A DNA stretch of 64,000 nt from the NCBI GenBank assembly GCA_914767885.1, contig CAJZBQ010000036.1, positions 1 to 64,000 of the forward strand, written 5' to 3'. The notes under the pieces are model-generated. The model made no database searches. It was not told the origin of the DNA and was given only the letters and a program-made list of their open reading frames with translations. Within the stretch, counting starts at the first letter, position 1. Each line of letters opens with the position of its first letter. The DNA comes from Blepharisma stoltei (lineage: Eukaryota > Ciliophora > Heterotrichea > Heterotrichida > Blepharismidae). A program made the translations under genes and the position numbers. Positions 31,039 to 42,379 of the stretch are shown here, piece after piece.

Positions 31039-32538
31039 TTAATTTGTTTTTAATTTCCAGTCACTTGTGTTTACGGAACTAATCTTCTTAGTCAAGCTCC
31101 ACATAATTGGGTAATAAACTACACCAAAAACTGCACTTGCAATGGTGAGCACATAATACCCATGAGTTTCTCCAAAAGTCAGATGGTCAACCAAGTTCAA
31201 AGCAGCGAACCTTGCCCACGTTCCTCCGAAATTTCATATTGTGTTTAAGAACGTTAGCAGAGAGCCCCCAATTGACTCGTCCACAATTATATTGAAAAAC
31301 GACCCAATTGATACAAACATCAAATTAGACCCTAAAGACCCAAAAAAGCCTCCAACAACTAAGAAAAAATAATAGTAAGCACTATTTAGATCAAGCAGCA
31401 ACAGGAAAATTCCATAACAGTTCATTATAATCCGAATAATATACCCATAGCAAAAGTATTTGAATTGGTATCCATGCCTCGTGTACCACCCTACCACAAT
31501 AGAAACGATTATATCTATTGGAAGCTGATAAGCAGAGATTAATCCTAAATCAGCTTCAGGGACCCCTTTTTCCATTAGCATCAGCATAAGCATTGAGTCA
31601 TTAGACGCGAAAAACATTTTATTGGTAAGCCCCAGGATTATCAGCCATATAAAGTGTTTTTGTTTCACTGTTTCCATTATTTTCCCAAAAATTGAGATAA
31701 AACCTTGATTTTCGTCGAGTTTCATGGGTTTTTCTTCAGAAAATAGTATCAAGTATATGCTTGTGATAAGATTAATTACCCCTCAAAAATACATAAATTG
31801 GGGTAAACTGATAGCAGGCTCTTTCATTTCTTCAGAATAAATGTATTTATTGCAAAACTCGACCGAGTTAAAGGCTAAAAATATCGTAAAGCTTGCAAAA
31901 AATCCGATATTTTGTCCTACACTTTGACACGTGGAGGCGAGAGATTTATGCTCTGGCCTCAAAATTTCCAAAGCCCACCCATCGACTGCAATATCTTGTG
32001 TAGCATAAAGAAAGACCAAAAATGTAAATAAAAGAGTAATAGTTCATACATTGTCTGCATTTCTTACTAGTTCATCTATTCTGAAGCTCAAAAAAATCAT
32101 CATAAATCCACTTAACCTCCTGATTCAGATGAAGTATTATCATGACGAAATATATTATTAATTGAGAAAAATTCTAAATTTATAATAATTGTTTTAAATT
32201 TAAGAAAAATTTTGTAATATTTTAAATTCAACTCATATGTTTTTTGTGAGAGGAGTTAGAATTTGCAAAGGAATGATCCATGTCTTTCTTCTGCCAATTT
32301 GAGGTATAAAATAAGCATCCACCAGAGGAGATCATAAGAATTTCAAGGAAAAAGGAAATGCAGAGATGCTGAAAATTCCGATATCTGAGTATGATAAATG
32401 CTTTTTCAGTAGAAAGGGGAGAGATGCATACGAAAGCCCAAGAGGAATCCCCTGTAGTAGATAAAGAATTGTAAGGAGAATAACATTGTGTAGATCTCCC
32501 TTCAGAAATCTTTTATCTATCCCAGAAATATCAAACAT
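31039..32538 (-). CDS. SLC33A1: Acetyl-CoA transporter (SLC33A1/AT-1 family)
   Basis: The N-terminus LKGDLHNVILL, LYLLQGIPLGLSYA, FPFSLKFLWSPLVDA and GRRKTW is the signature of the ER acetyl-CoA transporter family. Later come ATQDIAVDGWALEIL and ASTCQSVGQNIGFF, also diagnostic. About eleven hydrophobic segments follow to the end ...SVNTSDWKLKTN. Removing one 144-bp IES joins PLQIL to SGFMMIFLSF and leaves 452 codons including the stop. TGAs are read as Trp (KFL-W-SPL; MYF-W-GVI; NTI-W-NFG). It imports acetyl-CoA into the ER/Golgi lumen for protein and glycan acetylation. Confidence 0.9.
32115..32258. mobile_element. IES, 144 bp, relic of a CTCC-ended MITE
   Basis: The coding-strand edges are ATTCTAACTCCTCTCACAA and CAGGAGGTTAAGTGG. 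The TA pair at 32113 and 32257 restores the frame. The inner ends ACTCCTC and ACCTCCTG are a degraded version of the MITE terminus CTCC, so this IES may be an old, shortened MITE. Confidence 0.75.
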
Positions 32539-32758
32539 TTTAATAATTTTTAAAAATGGTACTAAAAATTCCTACTCAATAGGCTATTTTTAAATTTTCA
32601 TATTAAATGTAAATGCGCTTTATCTATAAGTATTAAAAATCAATTTAAATTGCCAGCAAAATAAATATTTATAAACTATGAAAATTGTTAATTTTTACTA
32701 AGTTTGCAAAATTTCCCAGTTTTCTATTTACTAGACTATTAAAACTACGCATTTAAAT

Positions 32759-34699
32759 CTATTCAATTAGCTGGTTCAAGTACTTCCCTCTCTCCTCAAA
32801 TTCATTCATTGAAATTTTTTTCGCTTCTTCAACATGATGAGTCCCCAAATACCCAATCAAGCTCTGGTACAAATATCCAGAATTTTTAATCGTCCTTGTT
32901 AAATTATTGTTATAATCCACATAAGTGATCCCAAATCTGATATGATATCCATCAGTCCACTCAAAGTTGTCAAGCAGCAACCACAGGAAATACCCTTTTA
33001 CCTTGACTTTATCATTTACAATAGCATCTACCATATTCATAATGTGGTTGTATATATAATCCATCCTAAATGTATCGTTAAGTGCTTGGGCTTCTGGCAT
33101 GTCATTTTCCCCAGGACAGCTGACCCCATTTTCGAAAATAATCAGCTCAGGGTTGTCATATCTTTTGGCGACCCAGTTTAAAAGTCCTCTAAGCCCAGGT
33201 GGGTACACATTAAGCCATGTAGAAGCTGCAAAAGGGCCTATTAAGTTTCCAGATTTATTGTAAGGGCTTGAGTCAAACCTTCCGTCACTCCCATAGTCGT
33301 TTCCTACGGTTCCTGTATATTGAACATAACTGCTGGCGTAATAATTCACTCCTAAGAAGTCAAAAGAACCTTTTAATAGCTTGCTTTGTTCAGCTGTAAA
33401 AGAAGGCAAACGATTTCCTGTTATAAAATCGCTCATTTCTTGTGGGTATTTGCCAAATACCACTGGGTCACCAAGCCAGCCATAAGAAAATGCAAAAGAA
33501 ATGTCGACTGCTTTGATATCGTCAGGATTTGTCGCGTCCCAAGGGAGGCTAAACCCACTATCAATAGTCAGCCCAATTTTGCCTTTTTGGGTTTTTTGGT
33601 ATTTTTCTCTATAAGTCTGGACTGCTAACTCCCCCCCCCCCCCTCCGTGAGCGAACAAAAAAATTTTGTTCGCTCACGGAGGGGGGTTTAATTTTTTTTT
33701 TTAAAAAAAATTTATATATAAATTTTATAAAAAATATTTTTTTCGAAATTTAAAAAAATCCTAATTTGCAAAAATTGGGAAGCAAATATTAATTTAATTT
33801 GCAAAATTTATGTTTTAAAACGCAATTTGTTTAAAATTAAACAGAATTAGCTCTAGATTTCATTATACTAATTATCACTTATATATCAAAATTTTTTTCC
33901 ATTAAAAATTTTTTCTATTATTAAAAAATTTTTGTTCACTCACGGAGGGTGGGTTTTTGGTCAAAAAATGGCGATTTTTCTAATGGTTTTGTTCGCTCAC
34001 GGAGGGGGGGGGGGAGTAAGCAGAGCGTTATGGGTCACAACATAAGGCTCAGTTGACGAATCTCCGCCCCCACCTATCTGTTGACACCAAGATCCCCAGT
34101 TAGGGCTACATCTACCTGGTGCATGAGTTCCAACCCCATACCCAATCCATGAAAAAGTGCTTACTTCATTCATTGTAAGCCAGTTTTTTACCTTACTCCC
34201 AAAAGTTTGGAAGCAAAAGTCAGCATATGCATTGAACTTATTAGGGATATCTGGGTCAAGCCATGTACTTTTATCTGTAAAATTGTTAAAAGCTTGTGGT
34301 AAGTCCCAATGGTAAAGGGTCACATAAGGCTCGATCCCTGCAGAAAGTAAAGCATCGAAGAGATTATTGTAAAATTGTATCCCAGCAGGATTTGGGGCAC
34401 TTGGAGAACCAGTGGGGAGGACTCTGGTCCAAGAAATCGAGACTCTGAAGTTCTTTATGCCGAGCTGCTGGAGGATTTTAATGTCTGAAGGGTATCTGTC
34501 GTAGAAATCATCAGCAATATTAGCTGTTTCGTTATTGTAAATTCTTCCTGGGAAAGCTTCAAAATAGTCCCATATGCATTGTCCTCGCCCAAATTTAGCC
34601 TACCTGAAAAGCAGCCGTAGCGGCGCCCCACTTGAAATCTGCTGGCAAAATTGATGCAAAAGCTCCACAAGCTATAAAGAGGAGAAAATATTTTTTCAT
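32759..34699 (-). pseudogene. GH1 beta-glucosidase, damaged copy with MITE
   Basis: The start MKKYFLLFIACGAFAS is a signal peptide, then FKWGAATAAFQ as in GH1. Compared with the neighbour gene, about 12 residues of IEGAWNESGKG are reduced to a 20-odd-base remnant that shifts frame before QCIWDYFEAFPGRIYN. GH1 sequence continues (DIKILQQLGIKNF, LYHWDLPQAF, acid/base motif TMNE) up to VTHNALL, where a MITE sits. Taking out the MITE with one TAA gives CTG CTT AGC AGT..., one frame off AVQTYREKYQ and soon at TAG; the AHG triplet of the paralogue is missing. The rest to the stop is intact, with nucleophile motif FENG. It is probably a dying duplicate, though a local assembly error cannot be excluded. 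Confidence 0.75.
33629..34019 (+). mobile_element. Family-1 poly-C MITE in GH1 copy
   Basis: A 391-bp element flanked by TAA (33626-33628, 34017-34019). Termini, subterminal hairpin, AT core and orientation match the 18.7-kb copy with only a few small indels. It has no ORF. By chance or not, its end sequence GCTCACGGA encodes AHG, the same triplet the intact paralogue has at this point. Confidence 0.92.
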
Positions 34700-34743
34700 T
34701 TTCTAAATGAATTATTCCTAATTAGCTTATAAATATTGATGAT

Positions 34744-36822
34744 CTATTCATCTTCATCTTCATCTGCAAATGCACTGTCCTCATCAAAATCGTCATAGTC
34801 ATCATAGTCATCATAGTCATCATTTTCATCATAATCATCTTGGGTCATTAAATCGTCCACAGAGAGCTCCAAGACATCTTCTATCTTCATCTCATCAAAT
34901 GCATCAATAATGTTCCTATACAAGTACCCTGATTTCTTAATAGTCCTTGTCAGATTTTGGTCAAAGTTCACATAAGTGAGCCCATATCTGCTACTAAACC
35001 CATCAGCCCACTCGAAATTGTCGAGAAGAGACCAATGGAAATAGCCTCTAATGTTTACTTTATCAAATCTGACAGCTTCAGCTAGTTTCATGACATGGCC
35101 ATACAGATAGTCCATTCTAAACGAGTCATTTATAGCGTCTTCTGCTGTATTCTCATTAGGGCAGCTGACTCCATTCTCAAGAATGTATATGATAGGATGA
35201 TTGTACCTATCGTTAACATGATTAAGTAGATCTCTAAACCCTTGTGGATACACGTTTAGCCAGGATGACTGTCCAAAAGGCCCGATTAAATGCCCAGTTG
35301 CATTATAAGCGCCAGTCGTATATCTTCCATCATTATAAAAGTTGCTTCCTATTACACCTGTATATTTAGCATAATTGCTGGTGTAATAGTTTACCCCTAG
35401 GAAATCGTAGGAGCCTTTTAACAACTTGCTTTGCTCTGAAGTAAAGCTGGGTAACCTATCTCCTGTTATAAGGTTGTGCATCTCGTCTGGATATTTTCCA
35501 AAGACAACTGGGTCTGCGAACCAGCCAAGTTTAAACATAAGCGCAGTGTTTGCAGCTTGGACATCAAGTGGATTAGAAGTATTGTAAGGATAAGAGAAGA
35601 AACTGTTCAGGTCAATCCCTATTTTCCCATGCTGGCGCTTCTGGTACTTTTCTCGATATGTTTTTACTGCCAGTCCATGAGCTAATAATGCGTGATGGGC
35701 TGCTATATAAGGCTCAGTTGATGTATTTCCTCCACCACCTACAGGCTGACACCAAGCCCCAAAACTTGGGCTGCACCGACCTGGCGCATGAATTCCAGTT
35801 CCATATCCAAGGGTCACAAAAGTTTGAATTTCGTTAAAAGTAACCCAATACTTGATTTTATGACCAAAAGTTCTGAAGCAGAAATCAGCGAAATCATTGA
35901 ATTTGTTGGGCATATCTGGATCAAGCCATCCACTTGTGTTTGTGAGAGTATTGAAGATTTGAGGCAAATCCCAATGATAAAGAGTTACCCAAGGCTCAAT
36001 GCCAGCATTTAGCAAGCTGTCAAATAGGTCATTATAAAACTGTATCCCAGCAGGGTTGGGGTTGTTACTAAGCCCTGTTGGTAGTATACGAGTCCATGAA
36101 AGGGAAAGGCGAAAGGCGTTATTTTTACTTCCATCTCAAAAATCCCTATTTTTTTGGTAAAAACCCACCCTTCTCGAGAGAGAAAAAATTTTTTTAATAT
36201 AAAAACTTTTATAGGAAAATATTTTTACATATAAATAATACTTAATATAATAAAAATCTTTTGCTAATTCTGTTTAATTTTAAGCAGGTTGCATTTAAAA
36301 CTTAAATTTTGCAGATTAAATCAATATTTGCTTTAAAATTATTTCGAATTTTTATTTTAAATTCGTAGAATTTGGACTGGATGAAGTGTTTAAACCTATA
36401 TGGTGAACTTATTTGACAGGAGAATAGAACTGCGAAAAGAGTGAAAGTTCACCTGCTATAAACAGATGGTTATCGAATATTAATATTAAAAAAAGTTTAA
36501 TATTTTAAATCTTGAAAAAATATTTTACTATAAAATTTGTTTGTTTTCTCATGGAGGGAGTAAGATGCTTTATGATTTTGATATCCTCATGATATCTATG
36601 GTAAAAGTCGTCAGCTACGTGGGCTGTCTGATTATTGTAAATTCGCCCTGGGAAACTTTGGAAAAAGTCCCACATGTTTATGCCTTTTCCAGACTCGTTC
36701 CAGGCTCCTTCTATTTGGAAGGCAGCTGTAGCTGTTCCCCACGCGAAGTCATGTGGCAGATGTGAGCAGGAGCCGAGGCAGAATAGAGCTAAAATTACTG
36801 TTCTCATTATGATTTCCATCAT
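34744..36822 (-). CDS. GH1 family beta-glucosidase, secreted
   Basis: After removing one 435-bp IES the gene is 548 codons including the stop. MRTVILALFCLGSCS is a signal peptide, followed by DFAWGTATAAFQIEGAWNE, SWTRILPTG, YHWDLPQIF, acid/base TFNE (VTFNEIQTF), ...NYYTSNY, nucleophile ENG (YILENGVSCP) and the C-terminal LLDNFEWADG substrate-binding motif. All key GH1 residues are present. It hydrolyses beta-glucosides, probably in food vacuoles or outside the cell. The C-terminus is a long acidic tail of Asp-Tyr-Asp and Glu/Asp runs, absent from the neighbouring copy. The two genes are tandem duplicates in the same orientation. The TAA stop lies at 34744. Confidence 0.9.
36128..36562 (-). 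mobile_element. Old family-1 MITE as IES in the GH1 gene
   Basis: 435 bp between TA 36126-36127 and TA 36561-36562. Removal joins DIKIIKHL to KNNAFRLSLSW, matching the paralogue's DIKILQQLGIKNFRVSISW. The ends (CTTCCATCTCAAAA and CTCCCTCCATGAGAAAA) and the core (GCTAATTCTGTTTAATTTTAA) are diverged versions of family 1, so this is an older insertion. Confidence 0.82.
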
Positions 36823-37431
36823 TAACTATTATCCACAGAGAAATGTTCTTTGAATCTAAAAAAGACTTACTACCCCTTTATGAACAAAAATATATTTTGG
36901 TATTTTTTATTGGACTGAGTTATAATTTTTAACAAAAATTCAGATTATTCTAATAAATTTAGAAAAAGTCAATTTTCAAATTGACAAATAGGACATATAT
37001 AATGGCATTTTTAAATTGATATTTGACTTTTTGTAATTTTTTTGGCATTTCAAAATAATTTTTTTTTTGAAGGGCATTTTCCTTGAAAAATCTATCGGGG
37101 AGCACGCGCTATATTAGCATTCAAAAATAATAAAATTATTTTTAAAATTACTTTAATAATAAATTAATTAAGAAATAAGCTATAAAAATTTTATTTTTTC
37201 CCAGAGGTGGAGCTAGAAATTAAAAGTTGAACAATTTAGCCTAATTAATTGGATAAACTTTGAAATCAGATGATAAATGAAAAGTCCAGTATATCTAGGA
37301 ATTTGTGGTTAGCTTTTTATCATTTGTTGAGAGATGGATTTAAGAGCCAATTAATTGATAGAAAGCCCAATTTCGCTAAATATTCTTCCATGGATTTCAA
37401 ATTCCGGCAAAGAAAATAATAAAAAAACTTA
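36823..37431. other. AT-rich spacer
   Basis: Homopolymer-rich AT sequence with no supported gene. It must hold the upstream region of the GH1 gene that starts at 36822. Confidence 0.4.
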
Positions 37432-37731
37432 CTCCCCCCCTCCGTGAGTGAACAAAACCATTAGAAAAATAGCTATTTTTTGCCCAAAGTGAACAAAAAT
37501 TTTTTTAATAGAAAAATTTTTTATGGGAAAAAATTTTGATATATAAGTGATAATTATTATCATGAAATCTCGAGCTAATTCTGTTTAATTTTAAATAAAT
37601 TGCGTTTTTAAAACATAAATTTTACAAATTAAATTAATATTTGCCTTCCAATTTTCGAGAAGCAAAATTTCGAAAAAAAATTTCTATATGAGTGAACAAA
37701 ATTTTTTTGTTCACTCACGGAGGGGGGGTTA
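37432..37731 (-). mobile_element. Family-1 MITE, shortened
   Basis: About 300 bp flanked by TTA (37429-37431, 37729-37731). Ends CTCCCCCCCTCCGTGAGTGAACAAAA and its complement; core GAGCTAATTCTGTTTAATTTTAAA. The GTGAGTGAAC variant of the repeat and a missing central part distinguish it from the young copies. Confidence 0.85.
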
Positions 37732-37837
37732 GAGAATTTTTAAGGCCATTTTTTTAATTATAAAAAGAAAGATGAATTTTCCTAAAAGTAATAGAAATTA
37801 TAATATTCAAAAGTGCCTTATTTCTAGTAAATCATAG

Positions 37838-39934
37838 TTAAATTAATGATAAAACCTTAAACATAGCTTCATAAGCTTCTTCAGGGAACATAAGCATGTC
37901 TTCATCATAATGCTTAATCCCTGAATATTTCGTCACCAGTCCTTTGGCAACCTCTCTAATATTAGTTACCCCTTCATAATTTTTAGCGATTATATTGATC
38001 ATATGCAAATCTGCAATTAGCTGCTGAAATCCTCCAGGCACTATTTCTTGGATCTCAAAGTTCCCTCCATTTTGGTTCAATAAATCTTCTAAAGCTTTTA
38101 CATAAGTACTCGCGACTGCTTCAATAAATTGCTTCATTCTGGCTGAGTTTCTGTCTGTTGCGCTAGCAACAGACTCTACACCTTCTTTGATAGCTTGGAG
38201 GTGCTTAACATTATAAGCTTGCTTTAATTCGTCTGAGGTCTGAAGCTTTGCAATGCTTTGTAGGGTAGTTAAATATATCTTTTTTATATATATTACATTA
38301 TTAATATCATGATTTAATTACCATTTTCTATTTAATAGACTCTTATTTTGCAATTAATAATAACCAATTCTATATAAAAAAAAATAATTCGGAATTTCAT
38401 TTATCCATTTACTAGCTGAATAAGACATCAAAACATCGAGCGCCCTTGAATTTGCAATTCCCTCAATCACCAAAATTTCATTTAATTCTAATTTTGGGAC
38501 TTTTAAAGCTATAGCCATTTTTCTCGCCAAGCTTGGGATTAAGCTTGCAATATTTCATAAATTACAAGCGATGACTTGGACAATTTTGAAGTCTTTTTTA
38601 TCGTCAAATTTTTCATTTCCTACGTATTTTTCGAATAAAAAAGAAATCGTTTTGACGAAGACTGGACATAAAGATGAAGACCACATTAAGTGCTCGTCTA
38701 AAAACAAGGCAGCTTCTTGGATTATTTTATTTATTTCTTGATATAACGCTAAACAGCTTGAAGTCAGTCTGAAAATCCCTATGTTTTGGTCTTGCTCAGC
38801 CTGTATAATTTTTGGCTTCCAGAGTTCATTGTTTACCTCTGTCTCAATTCTCAGCTCTTCATTGGCATAAATTTCCTGGATTCTTTTTTGTGTAGCTGGG
38901 AGTAAGGCTTTTTGTATTTGTGGAGACATGTGGAGCCCAGTCTGGTCCAAACTGTCACAGGACTTAAGAATACTTTGTAAGATATTCGCTAGGTCTTGGA
39001 TATTTTCAATCAAATAAAACTGTTCGCCAATATCCCAAGCAATTTCGTTTATTTGGTCACACATCCACGCATACAATTTAGAAGAGCTTAAACCTAGGTC
39101 TTGGCTTTCTTTTATAGTAGCCCTTAATATTGACACAAAAATTTGTCCTTGCTTTGACAATCCATCTAATGGGTTATCAGCTGCTGCTAGCCTTGTGATA
39201 TATTGTTTAAGCTGATAAGCCTTCCCTAAAAAATATGCATCTTCAGCTGCAGGCAAGGCATCAAGTCTTTTAAGGTATCCAATATACAAGCTTGGGGTGG
39301 TATTTTGTACCTTCTGCAGTTCTTTTGCAATAGTCTCTATGACTCTCAGCACAAATAAATTAAATTCATGCTTTAAGCTGATGCTTTCTGGGGTTACTTT
39401 TACCTTCCCAGCTTCTTCTATCAAATTGATGCATTCCTCGTATTTTTCGTCATTTAAAAGGGTGTCAATTTCGTCAGGCAGCTCCTGCCACCATTCGATG
39501 CTGCCTTTCACAATGCTCCCATTCGTGCTTATTTTTTCTATTTGAGCTGGCTTTAAGAGCTCTACCAATGCACTATTAATTGTATCAAGAGTTGGGGAAT
39601 ATACTTCTTTTCTTGGAGTGGCGCTGCAAGCGCAGGCCACTCCATGTGGAATTCCTGTGTTGATTTAACCAATATAGGAGTTGGTCAAACCAAAACTGTG
39701 CGTTGGTTCGATCAACCCATGAATTCCGTATGGAGTGGCCTGCGCTTGCAGCGCCACTCCAAGGAAGTTTCTATAGCAAGAGACTGATAGAGATTGCAGA
39801 TTATTGAGCTCGTTAAAGGTGTCTATAAAGGTGGAATAGTTCCCGTAGACCTGCTCTTTCATGTCTTGGTCTAGCTTTTCAAGGTCAGTTTCGAGCTCTC
39901 GGATATATTCTGTATATCGGACTGCTTGCTTCAT
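37838..39934 (-). CDS. EXOC8: Exocyst subunit Exo84-like
   Basis: With two IESs removed the gene is 1818 nt, 606 codons. The N-terminus (VRYTEYIRELETDLEKLDQD, YGNYSTFIDTFNELNNLQSL) matches the Vps51/Exo84 coiled-coil domain. The middle contains WWQELPDEIDTLLNDEKYEE and CINLIEEAGK, the conserved 'LPEELD..I..r.FeeAv.Lie' element of Exo84. The rest is helical and ends MFPEEAYEAMFKVLSLI. The exocyst tethers secretory vesicles at the plasma membrane. No PH domain was recognised between the two regions, in contrast to animal EXOC8. TGA is Trp at 38554 (NLWNIASL). Identification is by motif recall. Confidence 0.7.
38272..38376. other. IES, about 105 bp, in the Exo84-like gene
   Basis: Downstream of WINEIPNYFFL the frame runs into TAA; upstream of TTLQSIAKLQTSDELK it is also closed. 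Joining TA 38375 with TA 38270 gives NYFFL-TTLQSIAK and an exact multiple of three overall. End repeats are weak, so the edges may shift by a few bases. Confidence 0.65.
39602..39775. mobile_element. IES with long near-perfect inverted repeats
   Basis: 174 bp, of which about 40 bases at each side are inverted repeats (GGAGTGGCGCTGCAAGCGCA, then GGCCACTCCAT.CGGAATTC) with two mismatches. Edges on the coding strand: GCTATAGAAACTTCC and AAGAAGTATATTCC. Joining the outer TAs restores LSVSCY-SPTLDTIN. The middle has smaller hairpins (TTGGTCAAACCAA, GTTGGTTCGATCAAC) also seen in the 45.7-kb IES. Confidence 0.85.
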
Positions 39935-39985
39935 ATAATTATCTATTAAAAGTCATAATTCCTATCAAAGATTAAATTAGTCTAC

Positions 39986-41047
39986 CTAAACAACTGGGTA
40001 TGAAGGTGCCATCTGGACCCCGCAGACGCCTTCTCCGTCCTTAATGCCAAGTCTGCAGTATCCTGCTTCTCCCCAAGTTGTACCCCATGAGTTTTTGATA
40101 ATGTAATAAGGAGGAGTCGCATCGTCATTGTACCCAACTGCCAGGACTCCATGATTCAGGTTGGTTCCACAGTTTTTGGTAATGACTCCGCTCTTGTAGA
40201 GCTGCCAAGCCCAAAAACTAGCCTCCACTGCTACTGAGACCGGATTTAATGCAATAGCTTCATGCAAAGCTGAGGCTGAATTAGGCTCGACATCAGTATA
40301 ATTTGTAATGGTTGCAATTTTATTACTGGCAAGAGCTTCATTACAAGTGCTGTTTGTGCCTGTATATGGATAGCTACTGTTTGAGGTTATTCCATACTTG
40401 GCGACAAATTGGAAAGCAGAGTCCATCCATCCACCATTGCAGCCTTGGTTTCCATATGAATACGAGCAATCAATAAGCTCTTGTTCACTGAGGGAAACTA
40501 GCTCATTTCCTGCCAAGAACCAGGCTCCTTCAATAGATCCCGCCGCTGAAAATGCCCAACAGCTACCACAGCTTCCTTGGTTTTTGACTGAAGTAACAGC
40601 ACCTTGTTCTCTCCAGTCCACGCTGCTTGGGTAGCTTTTTAATGTCCTCGCAGCCACTCTGACAGTCTCTTCTCTTTTTGGCACCAAAGTTCTCAGATAA
40701 GTAGTTGCGAATTCATGGTAGTCCATATCAGCGAACTGGTTACTTCCCAAGACAAAATCATAGTCTAAGCTGTTATGAATGCGAATTATGACGGAGTTTT
40801 CTTGGGAGGTCTTAAGCCTCCTCTCATACTCTTCTTGAGTCTTGTAGACCTTATTATAAAGTTTCATCCAGGCTTGGAATTCGTCTTCTTCTGCAGAAAA
40901 TTGTTGAAGGGCTGGGGTGCTGTGGCTAGAAGATAAGACAAAGATCGCTCCTAATACGCAGATAAGTCCAATAGCTCCGACTAAAGCAAATATGTATTTT
41001 TTCTTATTGTCTTTCTTTGGGAAGTCACTGAAGTATAAGTGATCCAT
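39986..41047 (-). CDS. Papain-family cysteine protease (cathepsin L-like), membrane-anchored precursor
   Basis: An intact 353-residue proenzyme. A lysine-rich N-terminus is followed by a hydrophobic signal anchor (YIFALVGAIGLICVLGAIFV). The I29 inhibitor propeptide has the ERFNIN-like pattern FQAWMKLYNKVYKTQEEYE..R. The mature enzyme starts near SVDWREQGAVTSVKNQGSCG. The catalytic Cys lies in QGSCGSCWAFS, His in LNHGVLAVGY and Asn in IIKNSWGTTWGE; the S2-pocket region GCNGGWMDSAF is present. It is a lysosomal or food-vacuole protease by family. No IES and no UGA codon are needed. Confidence 0.95.
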   Translation of the reverse strand: MDHLYFSDFPKKDNKKKYIFALVGAIGLICVLGAIFVLSSSHSTPALQQFSAEEDEFQAWMKLYNKVYKTQEEYERRLKTSQENSVIIRIHNSLDYDFVLGSNQFADMDYHEFATTYLRTLVPKREETVRVAARTLKSYPSSVDWREQGAVTSVKNQGSCGSCWAFSAAGSIEGAWFLAGNELVSLSEQELIDCSYSYGNQGCNGGWMDSAFQFVAKYGITSNSSYPYTGTNSTCNEALASNKIATITNYTDVEPNSASALHEAIALNPVSVAVEASFWAWQLYKSGVITKNCGTNLNHGVLAVGYNDDATPPYYIIKNSWGTTWGEAGYCRLGIKDGEGVCGVQMAPSYPVV

Positions 41048-41359
41048 ATTAAAAGATTTATCTCGCCCAAGAAGTTATTAGAAATATGAAGGTAGGAATA
41101 GAAGAGAAATTGAAAAAATTAGAGAAAAAGAGATTAATAAGCAAGGTAGGAGTTGAGAAAGCTTTAATTTAAATTGTTTTAAAAAAATTAAGTAAGAATT
41201 CAAAGGTTTGTTAAAGAGAATTTTTCATAGAAATAATACTTAAGGATTATATATATTTATCAATCAAAAATCCTATGATAATAACTTATTTTATCTAAGA
41301 TGGAAAAATAAATTGTAAAAGTAAAATCATGGATTATTATCAATGGCTAAATATGTTGG
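41048..41359. other. Spacer upstream of the protease
   Basis: AT-rich; nothing recognised apart from presumed promoter sequence of the protease gene. Confidence 0.4.
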
Positions 41360-42262
41360 CTCTCCCCTCCGTGAGTGAAGAAAACCATTGGAAAAATGCC
41401 TGCTTTTTTGGTACCAACTACCATTAGCTAATCAAAAATTTTTTAATTTAAGAAATTTTGATATATAAGTGACAGTTATTAAATAAATCTCTCGCTAATA
41501 TTGTTTAATTTTTTAAATATCTTACGTTTTAAAGCATAAACTTTACAATTAAATTAATATTTTTGCTTACTCCCCCCCCATCCTTGATCGAACGACTCGC
41601 CATCGTTCGATCAAGGATGGGGGTTAAAAAAAATTTTTTGGGAAAAAAATTTATATATAAAATAAAAAAAATATATAGATATTTTTTTTATTTACTTTTA
41701 AATAAGAGGGTTAAGAATATTTAATAATTATTTTTACACAAAAAATTTAATTTATTTCATAAAATACCAATTTTTAATATTTTGATTTATTAGTTATCCC
41801 TTTAAACTGTATAAATTTTAATTTGTTACTTATTAAATTAATTTTTTTTTAAAAAAATTTTAAAGAATCTGTATTTTATTAGATTATTGAGTTTTTAAGC
41901 ATATCTTAATGACTAAATTACTTCGGATGGTTGATTCCGCAGCTTTCTGTCGTCTCAAAGCCTCTGAAAACAACTTCATTATGCACATCTTCCCAAGCTT
42001 TTGATAAATAATATATTTTATATATATAAAAATTTGCATGATATGAAAATCGTTCGATCAAGGATGGGGGTTAATTTCCCCAATTTTTAGGAATTTTTAC
42101 AGTCAATCGTTCGATCAAGGATGGGGGGGGGAGTTATCAATTTTTACAAATTGGGATTATTGAAATTTCGATAAAAACAGTTTTAAATTCTTTATAAAAT
42201 TTTTAAAAAAAAATTGCCCTCGTGAACGAACAAATTTTTGTTCGCCCACAGAGAGGGGGAGT
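41360..42262 (-). mobile_element. Old family-1 MITE, split by a nested MITE
   Basis: The left end CTCCCCTCCGTGAGTGAAG and the right end GTTCGCCCACAGAGAGGGGGAG are diverged family-1 termini. The internal sequence follows the family order up to TTAATATTTTTGC (41563) and resumes at CAATTTTTACAAATTGGG after 42136. The 567 bases in between are a different element, so the outer copy would be about 335 bp. Confidence 0.75.
41570..42136 (+). mobile_element. Family-3 poly-C MITE nested in an older MITE
   Basis: 567 bp flanked by TTA (41567-41569, 42134-42136). Inverted termini are CTCCCCCCCCATCCTTGATCGAACGA. As in families 1 and 2 there is a subterminal hairpin at the left end (ATCGTTCGATCAAGGATGGGGG) and a further copy near 42051-42072. 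The interior is AT-rich with no coding capacity. Confidence 0.88.
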
Positions 42263-42379
42263 GAGAGCTTTTGCTATTAAAGCTCTTAAAAGGATTGAAG
42301 AAAATACAACAAGTTATTGAGTTTAAAAGGTTTCAATTCCTTTTATTTTTATGTAGTAAAAGTTTTAATAATTTGCCAA

